Positions 1 through 8,103 of a stretch of DNA of 64,000 bases are shown here, in pieces. The notes below the pieces were generated by a model, which did no database searches, was not told where the DNA came from, and saw only the letters and a list, made by a program, of their open reading frames with translations. This DNA is from Treponemataceae bacterium (GTDB lineage: Bacteria; Spirochaetota; Spirochaetia; Treponematales; Treponemataceae). The stretch is from NCBI GenBank assembly GCA_024680915.1, contig JAILBN010000097.1:41699-105698 (forward strand), read 5' to 3'. Every line of letters starts with the position of its first letter. The stretch's first letter is position 1. The position numbers were made by a program, and so were the translations under genes.

Positions 1-138
1 CTTGAGGGAACTAACCTGGCAGCTCAGAATCTTAAGTATTTGACGGTTCCAAACAGTTCTTATGAGCCTGAAATATATACCTCCATTCCGAGAGTTCTTT
101 ATGGAGAAAAAATGTTGAGTCAGCCCGATTTTGAATGA
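1..138 (+). CDS. C-terminal fragment of an unidentified protein
   Basis: Frame 1 is open from the window edge and ends with TGA at 136-138, giving 45 residues that end GEKMLSQPDFE. It is too short to be listed in the ORF track. No family could be recognised from this tail. It runs in the same direction as the next gene and ends 41 bases before it, so the two could share a transcript, although a candidate -10 box (TATACT at 153-158) lies between them. Confidence 0.5.
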   Translation, partial: LEGTNLAAQNLKYLTVPNSSYEPEIYTSIPRVLYGEKMLSQPDFE

Positions 139-179
139 CGGTTTGAGCAGAGTATACTTCTTCTTCTGATGGTGATGCA

Positions 180-851
180 ATGAAAAAGTTTATGGACAGA
201 ATAAAAAAAATCAGACCGACAGGGTGCAGACTTTATGAGAGCGGGCTTGCCGGAATTGAGCAGCGAAAACGTTTCTATACTATAGCCAAAGAGTTGTTCA
301 GAAAATTGATACACATGGGGACGGCTTTTGTTCCTCTGGTCCTATATTTTTCCAGGAGTCTTATAATATTCCTTCTTATAGCGGCTCTTGTGCTTTATTC
401 CGCATCTGAGTTTCTCCGCCTTTCCGGCAAGACCGTTCCTGTAGTTTCTAAGATTACGGAAGCTGCCGCTCGTAAACGAGATTCCGATAAATTCGTTCTA
501 GGGCCTGTAACCTTGTGCTTGGGTGTGCTTTCAACTGTCCTTATGTTCGACTTTAAGACCGCATCTGCCGGTATTTTCGCCCTTGCCTTCGGAGACGGTC
601 TTGCCAGTCTTTCCGGAAAGTTCATGGGGCAGTGCGTAATTCCATTTACCCATGGAAAAACTGCGGCAGGAAGCCTGGCCTGTTTTATCGCCATCTTTAT
701 CTCTTCCTATGCGGTTTTCGGCTCATGTTCTTTGTCTTTGACAGTGGCTGCGGTCGGAATGCTGATAGAGCTGCTTCCACTCCGTGATTTTGATAATTTG
801 CTTATTCCTCTGGCAGTATCGTCAGTTATTCGTTTCGGCCTCTTTTTTTGA
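180..851 (+). CDS. Dolichol/phytol kinase-family membrane protein (COG0170-like)
   Basis: A 223-residue protein with several hydrophobic segments. It carries the pattern of the SEC59/phytol kinase family: an early KELFRKLIHMG stretch, a central FGDGLASLSGK motif, KTAAGSLA, and a late ELLPLRDFDNLLIPL. Members phosphorylate polyprenols or phytol using a nucleotide triphosphate at the membrane. The substrate here is unknown, and undecaprenol or another isoprenoid alcohol is only an inference. The first 25 residues are basic and soluble. The start is preceded by GGTGAT, which can pair with the end of 16S rRNA. A TATACT box lies about 20 nt upstream. It converges with the next gene. Confidence 0.75.
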   Translation: MKKFMDRIKKIRPTGCRLYESGLAGIEQRKRFYTIAKELFRKLIHMGTAFVPLVLYFSRSLIIFLLIAALVLYSASEFLRLSGKTVPVVSKITEAAARKRDSDKFVLGPVTLCLGVLSTVLMFDFKTASAGIFALAFGDGLASLSGKFMGQCVIPFTHGKTAAGSLACFIAIFISSYAVFGSCSLSLTVAAVGMLIELLPLRDFDNLLIPLAVSSVIRFGLFF

Positions 852-936
852 AAAAGCACAAGGGTAAAATTGAAGGTGCCCCAAGGATTTGGAGCAAGTT
901 TTGAAGGTATGCTTCAGGACTCTGTTTCCAAAGTTT

Positions 937-1755
937 TTATTTCCAAAGATAGTAGGTATGAAGCACCTTGAAATAGAAGATTGTTCCTGTTGATATTAGG
1001 ATAAGGCCTGTAGCTACCGGAAAAATACTGCTCGTCAGTGTCAGACATACATATCCTGAAAAAAGCAGTATATAGGCTATCATCGTTTTGATTTTTCTAT
1101 TGAATAAAAAGGCAAAGACCGTCACTGCGGCAAGAAAAAAGAACATTATGTATAGGATTTGGTGAAAACTCGTCCTGACCATTATGGAGGGAAGTATCGT
1201 TCTTGTATCTATGGCCACCGCAGAGGCAAGTATGAAAGAGATCGCCAGGGCTATTACGATGTTTCTGTCCGCTTCCTGAATCTTATCATCCGCTGAAAAA
1301 ACCGAAGAGAAGAGAAGACTGAGCACTGCAAGTATTCTACCGGCAAAAACGAATTTTCCTATGTATATCAGGAAATCGGAATAGCCGTCCCACAGATTGA
1401 AGAGGGGTATGCATAGCCTAAGTGGCTCGAACATGCAGCCTGCAAGGAAACCCAGAAAATACAATATCTCAGGAGACTGCGTTTTCTCGAAGACGTATGT
1501 TATTATCATGCATGTAAGAGGTGTGTATATGGCGAGTATGGCTACGGCTCCCAGGGCTGCATATGAATAAGGCTGGAAAAAAGAATGGACTATTGATTTT
1601 ACAGAACTGTTGTCAAGGATGAAATCTGTGAATTCCAAGGGTATGTTATGCTCTGTGAAAAGACGGTACAGAAAGAAAGCTAGGAATATGATGAACTGGC
1701 TCACAGAAATAGTTGAAAGAGTTTTCATGAGCCTGTTTCGGGAATTCAGTGTCAT
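937..1755 (-). CDS. Multi-pass membrane protein of unknown function
   Basis: About 272 residues with seven or so hydrophobic segments and short loops. No catalytic motif or known transporter signature was recognised. The ORF track starts at a GTG at 1794, but that codon has no Shine-Dalgarno sequence and lies within the promoter region. A promoter TTTACA-17-TATTCT ends 6 nt before the ATG at 1755, so I place the start there on a predicted leaderless mRNA. A second ATG at 1728 has AGG too close to be convincing. It diverges from the exported protein at 1896 and looks like a lineage-specific spirochaetal membrane protein. Confidence 0.6.
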   Translation of the reverse strand: MTLNSRNRLMKTLSTISVSQFIIFLAFFLYRLFTEHNIPLEFTDFILDNSSVKSIVHSFFQPYSYAALGAVAILAIYTPLTCMIITYVFEKTQSPEILYFLGFLAGCMFEPLRLCIPLFNLWDGYSDFLIYIGKFVFAGRILAVLSLLFSSVFSADDKIQEADRNIVIALAISFILASAVAIDTRTILPSIMVRTSFHQILYIMFFFLAAVTVFAFLFNRKIKTMIAYILLFSGYVCLTLTSSIFPVATGLILISTGTIFYFKVLHTYYLWK

Positions 1756-1761
1756 ATTTAA

Positions 1762-1790
1762 AGAATAACCGTAAGATAAATTTATGTAAA
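1762..1790 (-). promoter_or_regulatory. Promoter of the membrane protein gene, leaderless type
   Basis: On the minus strand TTTACA (1785-1790), a 17-nt spacer and TATTCT (1762-1767) are followed by exactly 6 nt and then ATG at 1755. Transcription would begin at or next to the start codon. Confidence 0.55.
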
Positions 1791-1827
1791 GCACGTTATT
1801 ATAAAAACCGAAAATAAAAGGAGATAT

Positions 1828-1857
1828 GATAAGGATTGTGTCTGAGTGATCCTTATC
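1828..1857. promoter_or_regulatory. Inverted repeat between divergent genes
   Basis: GATAAGGAT and ATCCTTATC form a perfect 9-bp inverted repeat separated by 12 nt. It lies between the divergent genes starting at 1755 and 1896, upstream of a TATAAT box at 1869-1874. It may be an operator or a 5' structure of an upstream transcript. There is no T-tract, so it is not a standard terminator. Confidence 0.35.
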
Positions 1858-1895
1858 GACTCTTTTTATATAATGATTTTCTTGGGAGTGTTCTT

Positions 1896-2606
1896 ATGAA
1901 GCGTGTTTTATTTCTTGTTTTTAGCTTTTGTTTTTTTTGCGGAACGCTTTTTGCAGGAGATGTGGCTGTATTCGATGATATAGGCTTTTCTGCGGACGGA
2001 AAGACATACCTGTTCGGTCAGTATGGTACGACGGATAAGACTTTCTGCGGATATGCCGAGATTTATGCCGTTGATATAGAAAGCAATTCCTTTAAAACAA
2101 ACGGTATCTATAGGACCAATGCGACAGAGGCGACTGCTGGAAAAAGTGGGGCATCTATTTATGACAGTCTTAAGAAGAAGAATGCTGCTTGGCTTGATTC
2201 CTGGAAATCGACTCCTGCGGAGCTCAGCGAGGTTCTTTATATAAGACCCTATAACACGAAAGCTGCGGAGGATGAGGTCCTTGTCAGGGATTTCGAGCAT
2301 TCCTCCTCTGCCAATACGATTCAGTACAGTTTTAAGCTTATGCCCTATAAGGAAGGGACAGGAGCTTCTATTTATTCTTCTTTTTATATAACAGTGGAGA
2401 AAAGAGATTCAGCTGGAAAGCTCTTGGGGAAAACCGTGGCTGGCAGTCCTGATGTAAAGCGACGCGGTATCAGTGGTTACGCTATAGAGAAAATAATGTG
2501 TGACAAGACAGGAACTAAGTTCGTTATCGTCATAGAGAAAATAAGCGAGGAAGAGAATGCTGCTCCCTCCGTACGTTATATGGTTGAGACCTTCGTGCTG
2601 AAATAA
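1896..2606 (+). CDS. Exported protein, DUF2259-like
   Basis: A 236-residue protein that begins with a clear signal peptide (MKRVLFLVFSFCFFCGTLFA, then GDV). The ORF track begins 20 residues earlier, but GGGAGTG sits just before the ATG at 1896. The mature part starts with FSADGKTYLFGQYGTTD and continues with a strand-rich sequence. This resembles, from memory, the predicted secreted family DUF2259 (COG5497), where the opening reads like one blade of a beta-propeller. The function is unknown and a periplasmic location is inferred. It converges with luxS; a short hairpin near 2616-2643 lies between the two. Confidence 0.6.
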   Translation: MKRVLFLVFSFCFFCGTLFAGDVAVFDDIGFSADGKTYLFGQYGTTDKTFCGYAEIYAVDIESNSFKTNGIYRTNATEATAGKSGASIYDSLKKKNAAWLDSWKSTPAELSEVLYIRPYNTKAAEDEVLVRDFEHSSSANTIQYSFKLMPYKEGTGASIYSSFYITVEKRDSAGKLLGKTVAGSPDVKRRGISGYAIEKIMCDKTGTKFVIVIEKISEEENAAPSVRYMVETFVLK

Positions 2607-2641
2607 GATTGAGAGTTCTGAAAAGCACTAAGGTCATGCTT

Positions 2642-3115
2642 TCAGTCTGCCGGGTATTCGAAACAGGGGTCTGTCTTGAGTATTCCGGCATATTTTTTTG
2701 CCTCATACTTTGCCACAGCAAGGTTGTGGAGCAGATAGTTCCCACAGGCTTCCGGGCTTGTTCCTGGAATTTCTCCTGTAAAGTCCCCAGCATATTCAAA
2801 AGCCTTTATCATCAGATCTCCTATCTCACTGCATTCATACTTTCCCTTTATGATCAGGTAGAAGCCTGTCAGGCAGCCCATGGGTCCCCAGTAAATGATG
2901 CGGTCTTTCCATTCATCATTGTTCCTGAGGTATGTGGCTATCAAATGTTCCAGAGTATGAATGGCAGGAAGGTTTACACAAGGCTCTATGTTTGGTTTTT
3001 TCATCCTTATGTCATATGTTGTGATTTCCTCATCTCCTGCCCTGTCGATCCTTGATACATAGACTCCGGGCTTCAGTTTCGTATGGTCAACGGTAAAGCT
3101 TGGTATGAGTTTCAT
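2642..3115 (-). CDS. luxS: S-ribosylhomocysteine lyase LuxS
   Basis: A 157-residue enzyme that splits S-ribosylhomocysteine into homocysteine and DPD, the precursor of autoinducer-2, in the activated methyl cycle. The zinc motif HTLEH is at residues 53-57, the catalytic cysteine lies in GPMGC (81), and the third metal ligand is in PEACGN (124). The length is normal for the family. The ORF track starts at a GTG inside the ribosome binding site. The true start is the ATG at 3115, with AAGGAGGTG about 7 nt upstream. It follows the gene at 3135-3575 with a 19-nt gap, so the two form an operon. No nucleosidase gene (pfs) is adjacent. Confidence 0.97.
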   Translation of the reverse strand: MKLIPSFTVDHTKLKPGVYVSRIDRAGDEEITTYDIRMKKPNIEPCVNLPAIHTLEHLIATYLRNNDEWKDRIIYWGPMGCLTGFYLIIKGKYECSEIGDLMIKAFEYAGDFTGEIPGTSPEACGNYLLHNLAVAKYEAKKYAGILKTDPCFEYPAD

Positions 3116-3134
3116 ATAAAGCACCTCCTTAGAT

Positions 3135-3575
3135 TTATTCTTTTTTTCCTTCTATCTCTCTGAAAAGCTGGCATACTTTCTTGTCGCCTTCAATCAGCGT
3201 CCTTAAGTAAACCCTGTCTTTAAGCGGAATTTCTTGCCAGGAGGCTTCCAAGAAAAGGGCCTCCGCTGCTTTTCCGCACATTTCCTTTTTTTCATCTTTC
3301 TCATTATTGCCAAGAAAGAACTGTACGAACAGATACTTGCCCGCAGGTATTATCCCCTCTGGAGTTTTCCCTTCCTTCAGCCTTGCTCCTGGTTCAAGAC
3401 CATATCCGCACCATTCTTCATCTGTAAGGAAACACTTCCTGTCAGGATTCATGTCTTTCATGCTGACCCTGTTCGTAAAAATAGAAAGCTCCTCTGTTCT
3501 CATAATCGCAGTTTCCTGGTCTTCTGTGAAAAGGAGGTCTTGGTATAGCGTAAGGTTTTTTATTTCAAAAGTCAT
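3135..3575 (-). CDS. Small protein upstream of luxS, possibly GyrI/effector-binding-like
   Basis: The ORF track gives 239 residues, but the first 93 overlap the divergent gene at 3730 and read as noise. The ATG at 3575 gives 146 residues beginning MTFEIKNLTLYQDLLF. A TATACT box ends 6 nt before this ATG and there is no Shine-Dalgarno sequence, so a leaderless start is likely. The central IIPAGKYLFVQFF resembles a core strand of GyrI-like/AraC effector-binding domains, but the match is weak and the family is not certain. Its job in the luxS operon is unknown; small-molecule binding is only a guess. Confidence 0.6.
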   Translation of the reverse strand: MTFEIKNLTLYQDLLFTEDQETAIMRTEELSIFTNRVSMKDMNPDRKCFLTDEEWCGYGLEPGARLKEGKTPEGIIPAGKYLFVQFFLGNNEKDEKKEMCGKAAEALFLEASWQEIPLKDRVYLRTLIEGDKKVCQLFREIEGKKE

Positions 3576-3581
3576 ACCATA

Positions 3582-3611
3582 AGTATACAGTTTGTGACCT
3601 AGAAAGATAAA
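3582..3611 (-). promoter_or_regulatory. Promoter of the luxS operon, leaderless type
   Basis: TATACT (3582-3587, minus strand) lies 6 nt before the ATG at 3575. The -35 is poor (TTTATC at 18 nt, or TTATCT at 17 nt). Confidence 0.4.
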
Positions 3612-3729
3612 GAGAATTTCAAGGAGTTTTTTTTGTAAAAGATGAAAAAATCGAAAAACACATTCGTATAAGTATAGAAATGATATTTTTTGAAATTGAC
3701 TTGAATATCTGTAAAAAACAGGAGGTAAT

Positions 3730-4860
3730 ATGTCTAAGGAAAGACTTTTCAGATTTCTTGGCGAGATAGCCATTATTGCGGGGACTGTATCGGCTCTTTG
3801 TTTTCCGGTAACAGCTGCTTCTTGCAGGGTCAGTCCTGAAGGAGTGACTATCATCGGAGGCGACTATGTTTCCCCAAAATTGCTGGATTTTGTCGTAACC
3901 GGAAGGGATTCTCTCAAGCTTGTTTTTACTGATGAAATTCAGCTGAACAGTATGTATATAAGTCCCTCCTCAGCTGATGCTTCAGCCTTCGAGGCTTCAA
4001 GGATAGATATGAATATCCTTGATATAGAAAAAACAAACGTGGATGAAGGTGTGGAGTATAAGCTTATTATGCCTGAAAAAACAGTGAGTGGAAAAGAATA
4101 TGTGCTTTTTGCCGAGGCTGAGGACAGTAAGGGTAATACTCTTTCTTTTTCTTCTGCCTTTTATGGATATAACGAACTTGTCCCTAAGCTTATTTTAAGC
4201 GAGGTTAGGACAGAAGCTTCAAAGCCCAAGCCGGAATTCGTGGAATTCTACTGCCTTTCAGAAGGAAATACAGGAGGAATGGTGATTGAGATGGTTTATA
4301 AATCGGCTTCTTTCAAATATACCTTTCCTCCTGCCTATGTTCACGCCGGCGAGTATATAGTACTTCACCTACGGAGCTACGATGATCAGAAAGCATCCTG
4401 TCTGGATGAGACTGAGTCTGATGTCTTGTCCCTCTCCTCCTCTTCAGCCGCGGACTCCTGTCCCAATGCCAGGGATTTCTGGTGCCCGGAAAATAACAAA
4501 GTCATAGGTAAAACTTCTGTTTTCCTCTTGTGGGAGAGGAGTCGTGGCAGGATGATAGATGCCCTTCTTATTGCTGAATCGGAGAAGGAGAGCTGGCCTT
4601 CAGCCGCGGCCGGCGATGCGGCCCAAAAGGCTGTCCTTGCTGACGTGTGGATAGATGGACCTTCTGTTACTGATGCGGTTTGTTCTGACAAGGTGACGGC
4701 TACCAGGACTGTCTCAAGACAGAATATAGCTGAAATTGCGGATTCTTTACCTGATCCCGATTTTATCTGGCCTGTTCCTGTTTCAGCCTCTGACTGGATT
4801 GTCGTAGCGACAAGCCAGGCGACTCCTGGAAAGGAGAATTCCTCTAAGCCCCATTATTAA
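3730..4860 (+). CDS. Exported protein with a lamin-tail-like domain
   Basis: A 376-residue protein with an N-terminal signal peptide (hydrophobic up to about residue 29, ending VTAASC). The first half contains Ig-like strands. A second domain begins near residue 155 with LILSEVRTEASKPKPEFVEFY, which resembles the start of lamin-tail domains (typically NEV...EFVEL). These domains occur in secreted bacterial proteins, and no enzymatic site was seen. GGAGG 5 nt before the ATG fixes the start. A hairpin follows the stop codon. It is probably a cell-envelope or surface protein; the function is unknown. Confidence 0.65.
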   Translation: MSKERLFRFLGEIAIIAGTVSALCFPVTAASCRVSPEGVTIIGGDYVSPKLLDFVVTGRDSLKLVFTDEIQLNSMYISPSSADASAFEASRIDMNILDIEKTNVDEGVEYKLIMPEKTVSGKEYVLFAEAEDSKGNTLSFSSAFYGYNELVPKLILSEVRTEASKPKPEFVEFYCLSEGNTGGMVIEMVYKSASFKYTFPPAYVHAGEYIVLHLRSYDDQKASCLDETESDVLSLSSSSAADSCPNARDFWCPENNKVIGKTSVFLLWERSRGRMIDALLIAESEKESWPSAAAGDAAQKAVLADVWIDGPSVTDAVCSDKVTATRTVSRQNIAEIADSLPDPDFIWPVPVSASDWIVVATSQATPGKENSSKPHY

Positions 4861-4900
4861 AAAAATCCCTCCGGTATTTTTTTACTGCCGGAGGGACCTT
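4859..4900. terminator. Bidirectional terminator between convergent genes
   Basis: The stem TCCCTCCGG/CCGGAGGGA (4866-4874 with 4888-4896) has seven A residues on its left, which give a T-tract on the minus strand, and CCTTTT on its right. It serves both the exported protein gene and the minus-strand pair ending at 4959. Confidence 0.8.
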
Positions 4901-4958
4901 TTGAAGGGTAAACTTATGAGCTGTCAGAGCTTATCGTCGAGATGCCCTGCTTGCTTGA

Positions 4959-6359
4959 TCAGTCTTGTACTGGACGTTTTTTATAATTCCTTATGCTGCA
5001 GATCAAAGCATGAAGGCTACAAAGGCATAGTACAACGATTACCAGTGGTGCGGTTGATTTTATCAAGGCGATGATAAAAGCTCCGGACAGGAGTTTCGCT
5101 CCGTTATATTGAGGATTACCAAGGATTACGGAATAATCTGGCAATATCATCTCGTTATAGGCTTGCAGCATCTCTTTGAAGGTTCCGAAAAGCTCGTTTG
5201 TTTTCTTATCTACTGTGCTTATGATGGACATAATATCATTTGCTGGGGAGCCTTCATTGGCTGAATTAAGTTTTTCCAGATAAAGCTCATATCTGTCCAT
5301 ATCGGCATCAATTTCTACCAGGTCATCAGAAAGGGTTCTTTTTCTGTCTACCAAGCTTTCATAGGTAATCTTGGAGTTACTGTCGATTTTTACCATAGAA
5401 TCGCCAGAACCGATATAAAGGACTTGATCCGTTTGGTAAGAATTGATCAAAGCTTCAAGCTCCTTGAGGTTTTCTTCCTTATAGGTCTTTTCATTTTCCA
5501 AAAGCTGGAGCTCATATTCATACTGATTGCGTAGTCTGTCTTTGGAAGTTGTTATTCCATCCGTTATTATGACCGCTTCTGTATTAAGGATATAGTCATT
5601 CGCAATACTGTTGCAACGGAGAATAAGATCATTGAAGCTCATTCCATTATATTTGAAGGAGGAATCCAGGTCGGAAAGCTCCCTGGCATATCGTTTCAGC
5701 AGGTTGAACTTCATCTTGAGGATTTTTGTACGTTGGAAATAATCGTAGTCATCGAGGATAAGAAGTTTATTGAATTCTGATATATCCAGCACATATACAT
5801 ATTCTTTCATAAAGGCTTCTTTGTAGGTCTCTGCGATTGTTTTTACGATTTTCTCCAAATCCCCGTCTGATATGGATGGGTCGAAATCATCATAGAGTTT
5901 TATGCTGTAAGCTGTAGGATAGTAATTATTCTGCGATACGGAACGGCTCTCTGAAAAATTGTAGAGTGAATTGAATTCTTTTATTTTTTCTATCACGTCC
6001 TTGGGATAAAGACCATCAGTGGACATGTTTTGTATTATTTGCTGGGGAGTGTATTTTCCTGAGAAGCCGGCGGCGGTCAATGCTTTTGAGATAAGGTTCT
6101 CATCCTTGATTGTATCTATGGAGAAAGCGTCGCCTGTGGGAGTCAGCTTGTAAGTCGCTCCTTCGTAAGCAAACTCTATATTGACCGAAGAGTTTCTTAG
6201 CGGTCTGTTGATGACGAAATATCCTATGCTGGCCGTTATTATTCCGACCAATACCGCACAAGCGATTACACAAATATAAATTCTGAATGCTTTCGGCATC
6301 TTGTTGTTTTTCTCGTTTTTCATAGTCGATACCTTTGTCTTTTTTGATGTTGAGCTCAT
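4959..6359 (-). CDS. Wzz/chain-length-determinant-like membrane protein, second of pair
   Basis: A 466-residue protein with one transmembrane segment near residues 27-50, a long helical extracytoplasmic region with coiled-coil stretches (roughly 290-370), and a second segment near 430-450. This matches the topology of polysaccharide co-polymerases (Wzz family), which set glycan chain length, but it has no tyrosine-kinase domain and the similarity is mainly architectural. Its ATG overlaps the TGA of the upstream gene (ATGA), with GAGG just before it, so the two are translationally coupled. No glycosyltransferase or flippase gene is nearby. Confidence 0.55.
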   Translation of the reverse strand: MSSTSKKTKVSTMKNEKNNKMPKAFRIYICVIACAVLVGIITASIGYFVINRPLRNSSVNIEFAYEGATYKLTPTGDAFSIDTIKDENLISKALTAAGFSGKYTPQQIIQNMSTDGLYPKDVIEKIKEFNSLYNFSESRSVSQNNYYPTAYSIKLYDDFDPSISDGDLEKIVKTIAETYKEAFMKEYVYVLDISEFNKLLILDDYDYFQRTKILKMKFNLLKRYARELSDLDSSFKYNGMSFNDLILRCNSIANDYILNTEAVIITDGITTSKDRLRNQYEYELQLLENEKTYKEENLKELEALINSYQTDQVLYIGSGDSMVKIDSNSKITYESLVDRKRTLSDDLVEIDADMDRYELYLEKLNSANEGSPANDIMSIISTVDKKTNELFGTFKEMLQAYNEMILPDYSVILGNPQYNGAKLLSGAFIIALIKSTAPLVIVVLCLCSLHALICSIRNYKKRPVQD

Positions 6360-7882
6360 GCTTGCCTCTTTTCTTCAGATTTTTCCTTCTTTTGAGGAGA
6401 GCTTCTCTTCATCTCCTCGATTAGTCCGTCCATCCCCCATATAATGACTGCTAGGAATAAGCCTATGGCCAGACCTATGAGCACTTTTTTTATATTTTCT
6501 GCGTTGAAAATTGAGCTTCCTGTATCCTGAGCCTCTATGTAATGCATATAGGAAGCTTTATATGTAGTGCTCTCGATTATTTCAGTGGCATGATGTCTTA
6601 TAAGCTCGAAAAGGACATTGCAGGTCTCGGTTATATCTTCCATGGCACTTTCTGTGTATGAAATCCATTCCTGATTTCTATCTATTTCCTCAAAGCCAGC
6701 TATTTTATATTTAAGATTGGCAATCTGCTCTCCCAAATCTGCCTTTCTAGTGTAATTGCTTACCTGGTCCATTATGAGGTTGTTGTAATAATCCGTTACG
6801 GATGAGCTTATTGTGTCTACTCCCTCTTCTTGCTTGCTGACGGCTATGCTGTCATTCTTGTATTCACGGAGGAGCTGCTCATTGTTCTTTATAATCGTAA
6901 GGACTGAATTGAAAGTTCTCTCTGTGTTCTGAAGATTGTATTTGTACTTTGTGACTGTGGTCAAATCACCTTTCGTGATGTTGTTTGCGAACACGTAAGC
7001 ATATAAATAATCGATAATTATATCTTTCGCGAGTATTATGAAATCATTATAGTCCAGGAAAGATAGTCCTGTGTTTTTGGAGCGGTAGTAAAGATAACTG
7101 CCTTTTTTCTGATCCGTACAGTAACGTGACAGGGAAATGAAGAGAGACACAGCCTCGTCAAGTCTTTCTATATAATCCAGGTCTGTGTTGTTTATACTGT
7201 CAAGATTACCGTCAGGAAGCTCTATGTTTTTATATGTGTCGAAAAAATAGCTGTCGTATGTGGATATTATATTGTTCAGGAGGGTGGTAAGCTCGTTTCC
7301 TGATAAATAAACCTTGTTTTTTTCCATGCCGAAGCCGTTCGTCAGGGTTATGATATATCTTCCATCATACTTATAGTCCAGATTGAGCACTTGTGAATAA
7401 TCTTTACCGTCCTTGCTCAGCTCCGTGACTTTTTGTATTACTTCCAGGCTTTGTCTTGTGGATTCCGTAAGCAGCCTTTCTATTGAAATATTTTTCTCCA
7501 AGGAACCTATGGTGATATTCTCAGACAATTTTGTCATTTTCAAAGCCTGCTGAAGTATATAGGAGGATGTCAGATACTTTACGTTGAGGCTTGTGCCGTC
7601 CGGTGCCAGTCCTGAGCTTGCGCCAGGATACTGGAATGAAATCATCGCAGAGACAGTATCCTCGTCTTTCGTGTTCTCCACTATGAGCATCTGGACTGCG
7701 ATTCCTATGAGCATGAATAAAAGGATAACCCATAAATAAATGCCCTTCTTTCTGCCCATGTTGTAGAATACTTTGACCAAATCAAGCTCCCCTGCGGTCT
7801 CCTCGGCTTCCCGTTTCACGACTAGCTCGACTTTCTGGTTTTTCCCAAGTTCAGGAAGATTAGTCTTATCAATTTCTGCCAT
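6356..7882 (-). CDS. Wzz/chain-length-determinant-like membrane protein, first of pair
   Basis: A 508-residue protein with a cytoplasmic N-terminus, a transmembrane segment near residues 50-72, a large helix-rich extracytoplasmic region and a C-terminal segment near 462-484 followed by a charged tail. Both pair members open their external domain with a similar strand (SAMISFQYPGASSGLAPDG here; VNIEFAYEGATYKLTPTGD in the partner), which suggests an old duplication. AGAGGAAAAA just before the ATG supports the start. A heteromeric co-polymerase or a scaffold for envelope glycan or teichoic-type polymer is a reasonable inference, not a demonstrated function. Confidence 0.55.
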   Translation of the reverse strand: MAEIDKTNLPELGKNQKVELVVKREAEETAGELDLVKVFYNMGRKKGIYLWVILLFMLIGIAVQMLIVENTKDEDTVSAMISFQYPGASSGLAPDGTSLNVKYLTSSYILQQALKMTKLSENITIGSLEKNISIERLLTESTRQSLEVIQKVTELSKDGKDYSQVLNLDYKYDGRYIITLTNGFGMEKNKVYLSGNELTTLLNNIISTYDSYFFDTYKNIELPDGNLDSINNTDLDYIERLDEAVSLFISLSRYCTDQKKGSYLYYRSKNTGLSFLDYNDFIILAKDIIIDYLYAYVFANNITKGDLTTVTKYKYNLQNTERTFNSVLTIIKNNEQLLREYKNDSIAVSKQEEGVDTISSSVTDYYNNLIMDQVSNYTRKADLGEQIANLKYKIAGFEEIDRNQEWISYTESAMEDITETCNVLFELIRHHATEIIESTTYKASYMHYIEAQDTGSSIFNAENIKKVLIGLAIGLFLAVIIWGMDGLIEEMKRSSPQKKEKSEEKRQA

Positions 7883-8065
7883 TTTTTCCTCTGTTAAGTT
7901 CCATCTTGTTTTGTCTCAAAAGATATGGATCTTTTTCGATATTTCGTTTCAGTGTATCATAATCCCTTTTTTTAGGGAACTGCTTAAGGAAGAAAAGTAC
8001 TTTCCGTTTTCGTGGGAAGCTTTCGCCTTTTAATATAGTGTAAGGACTCCTCTCGTTTTCCAGAG

Positions 8066-8095
8066 TTGTCAGAAATGTGCTTTTTCTGATAAAAT
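8066..8095 (+). promoter_or_regulatory. Promoter of the U32 gene, leaderless type
   Basis: TTGTCA (8066-8071), an 18-nt spacer and TAAAAT (8090-8095), then 8 nt to the ATG at 8104. No Shine-Dalgarno sequence is available in such a short leader. Confidence 0.5.
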
Positions 8096-8103
8096 ATGTG
8101 GAT

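Noticed and set aside
2609-3055. 148-residue plus-strand ORF
   Set aside because: It is the reverse strand of luxS, which is certain from its zinc and cysteine motifs.
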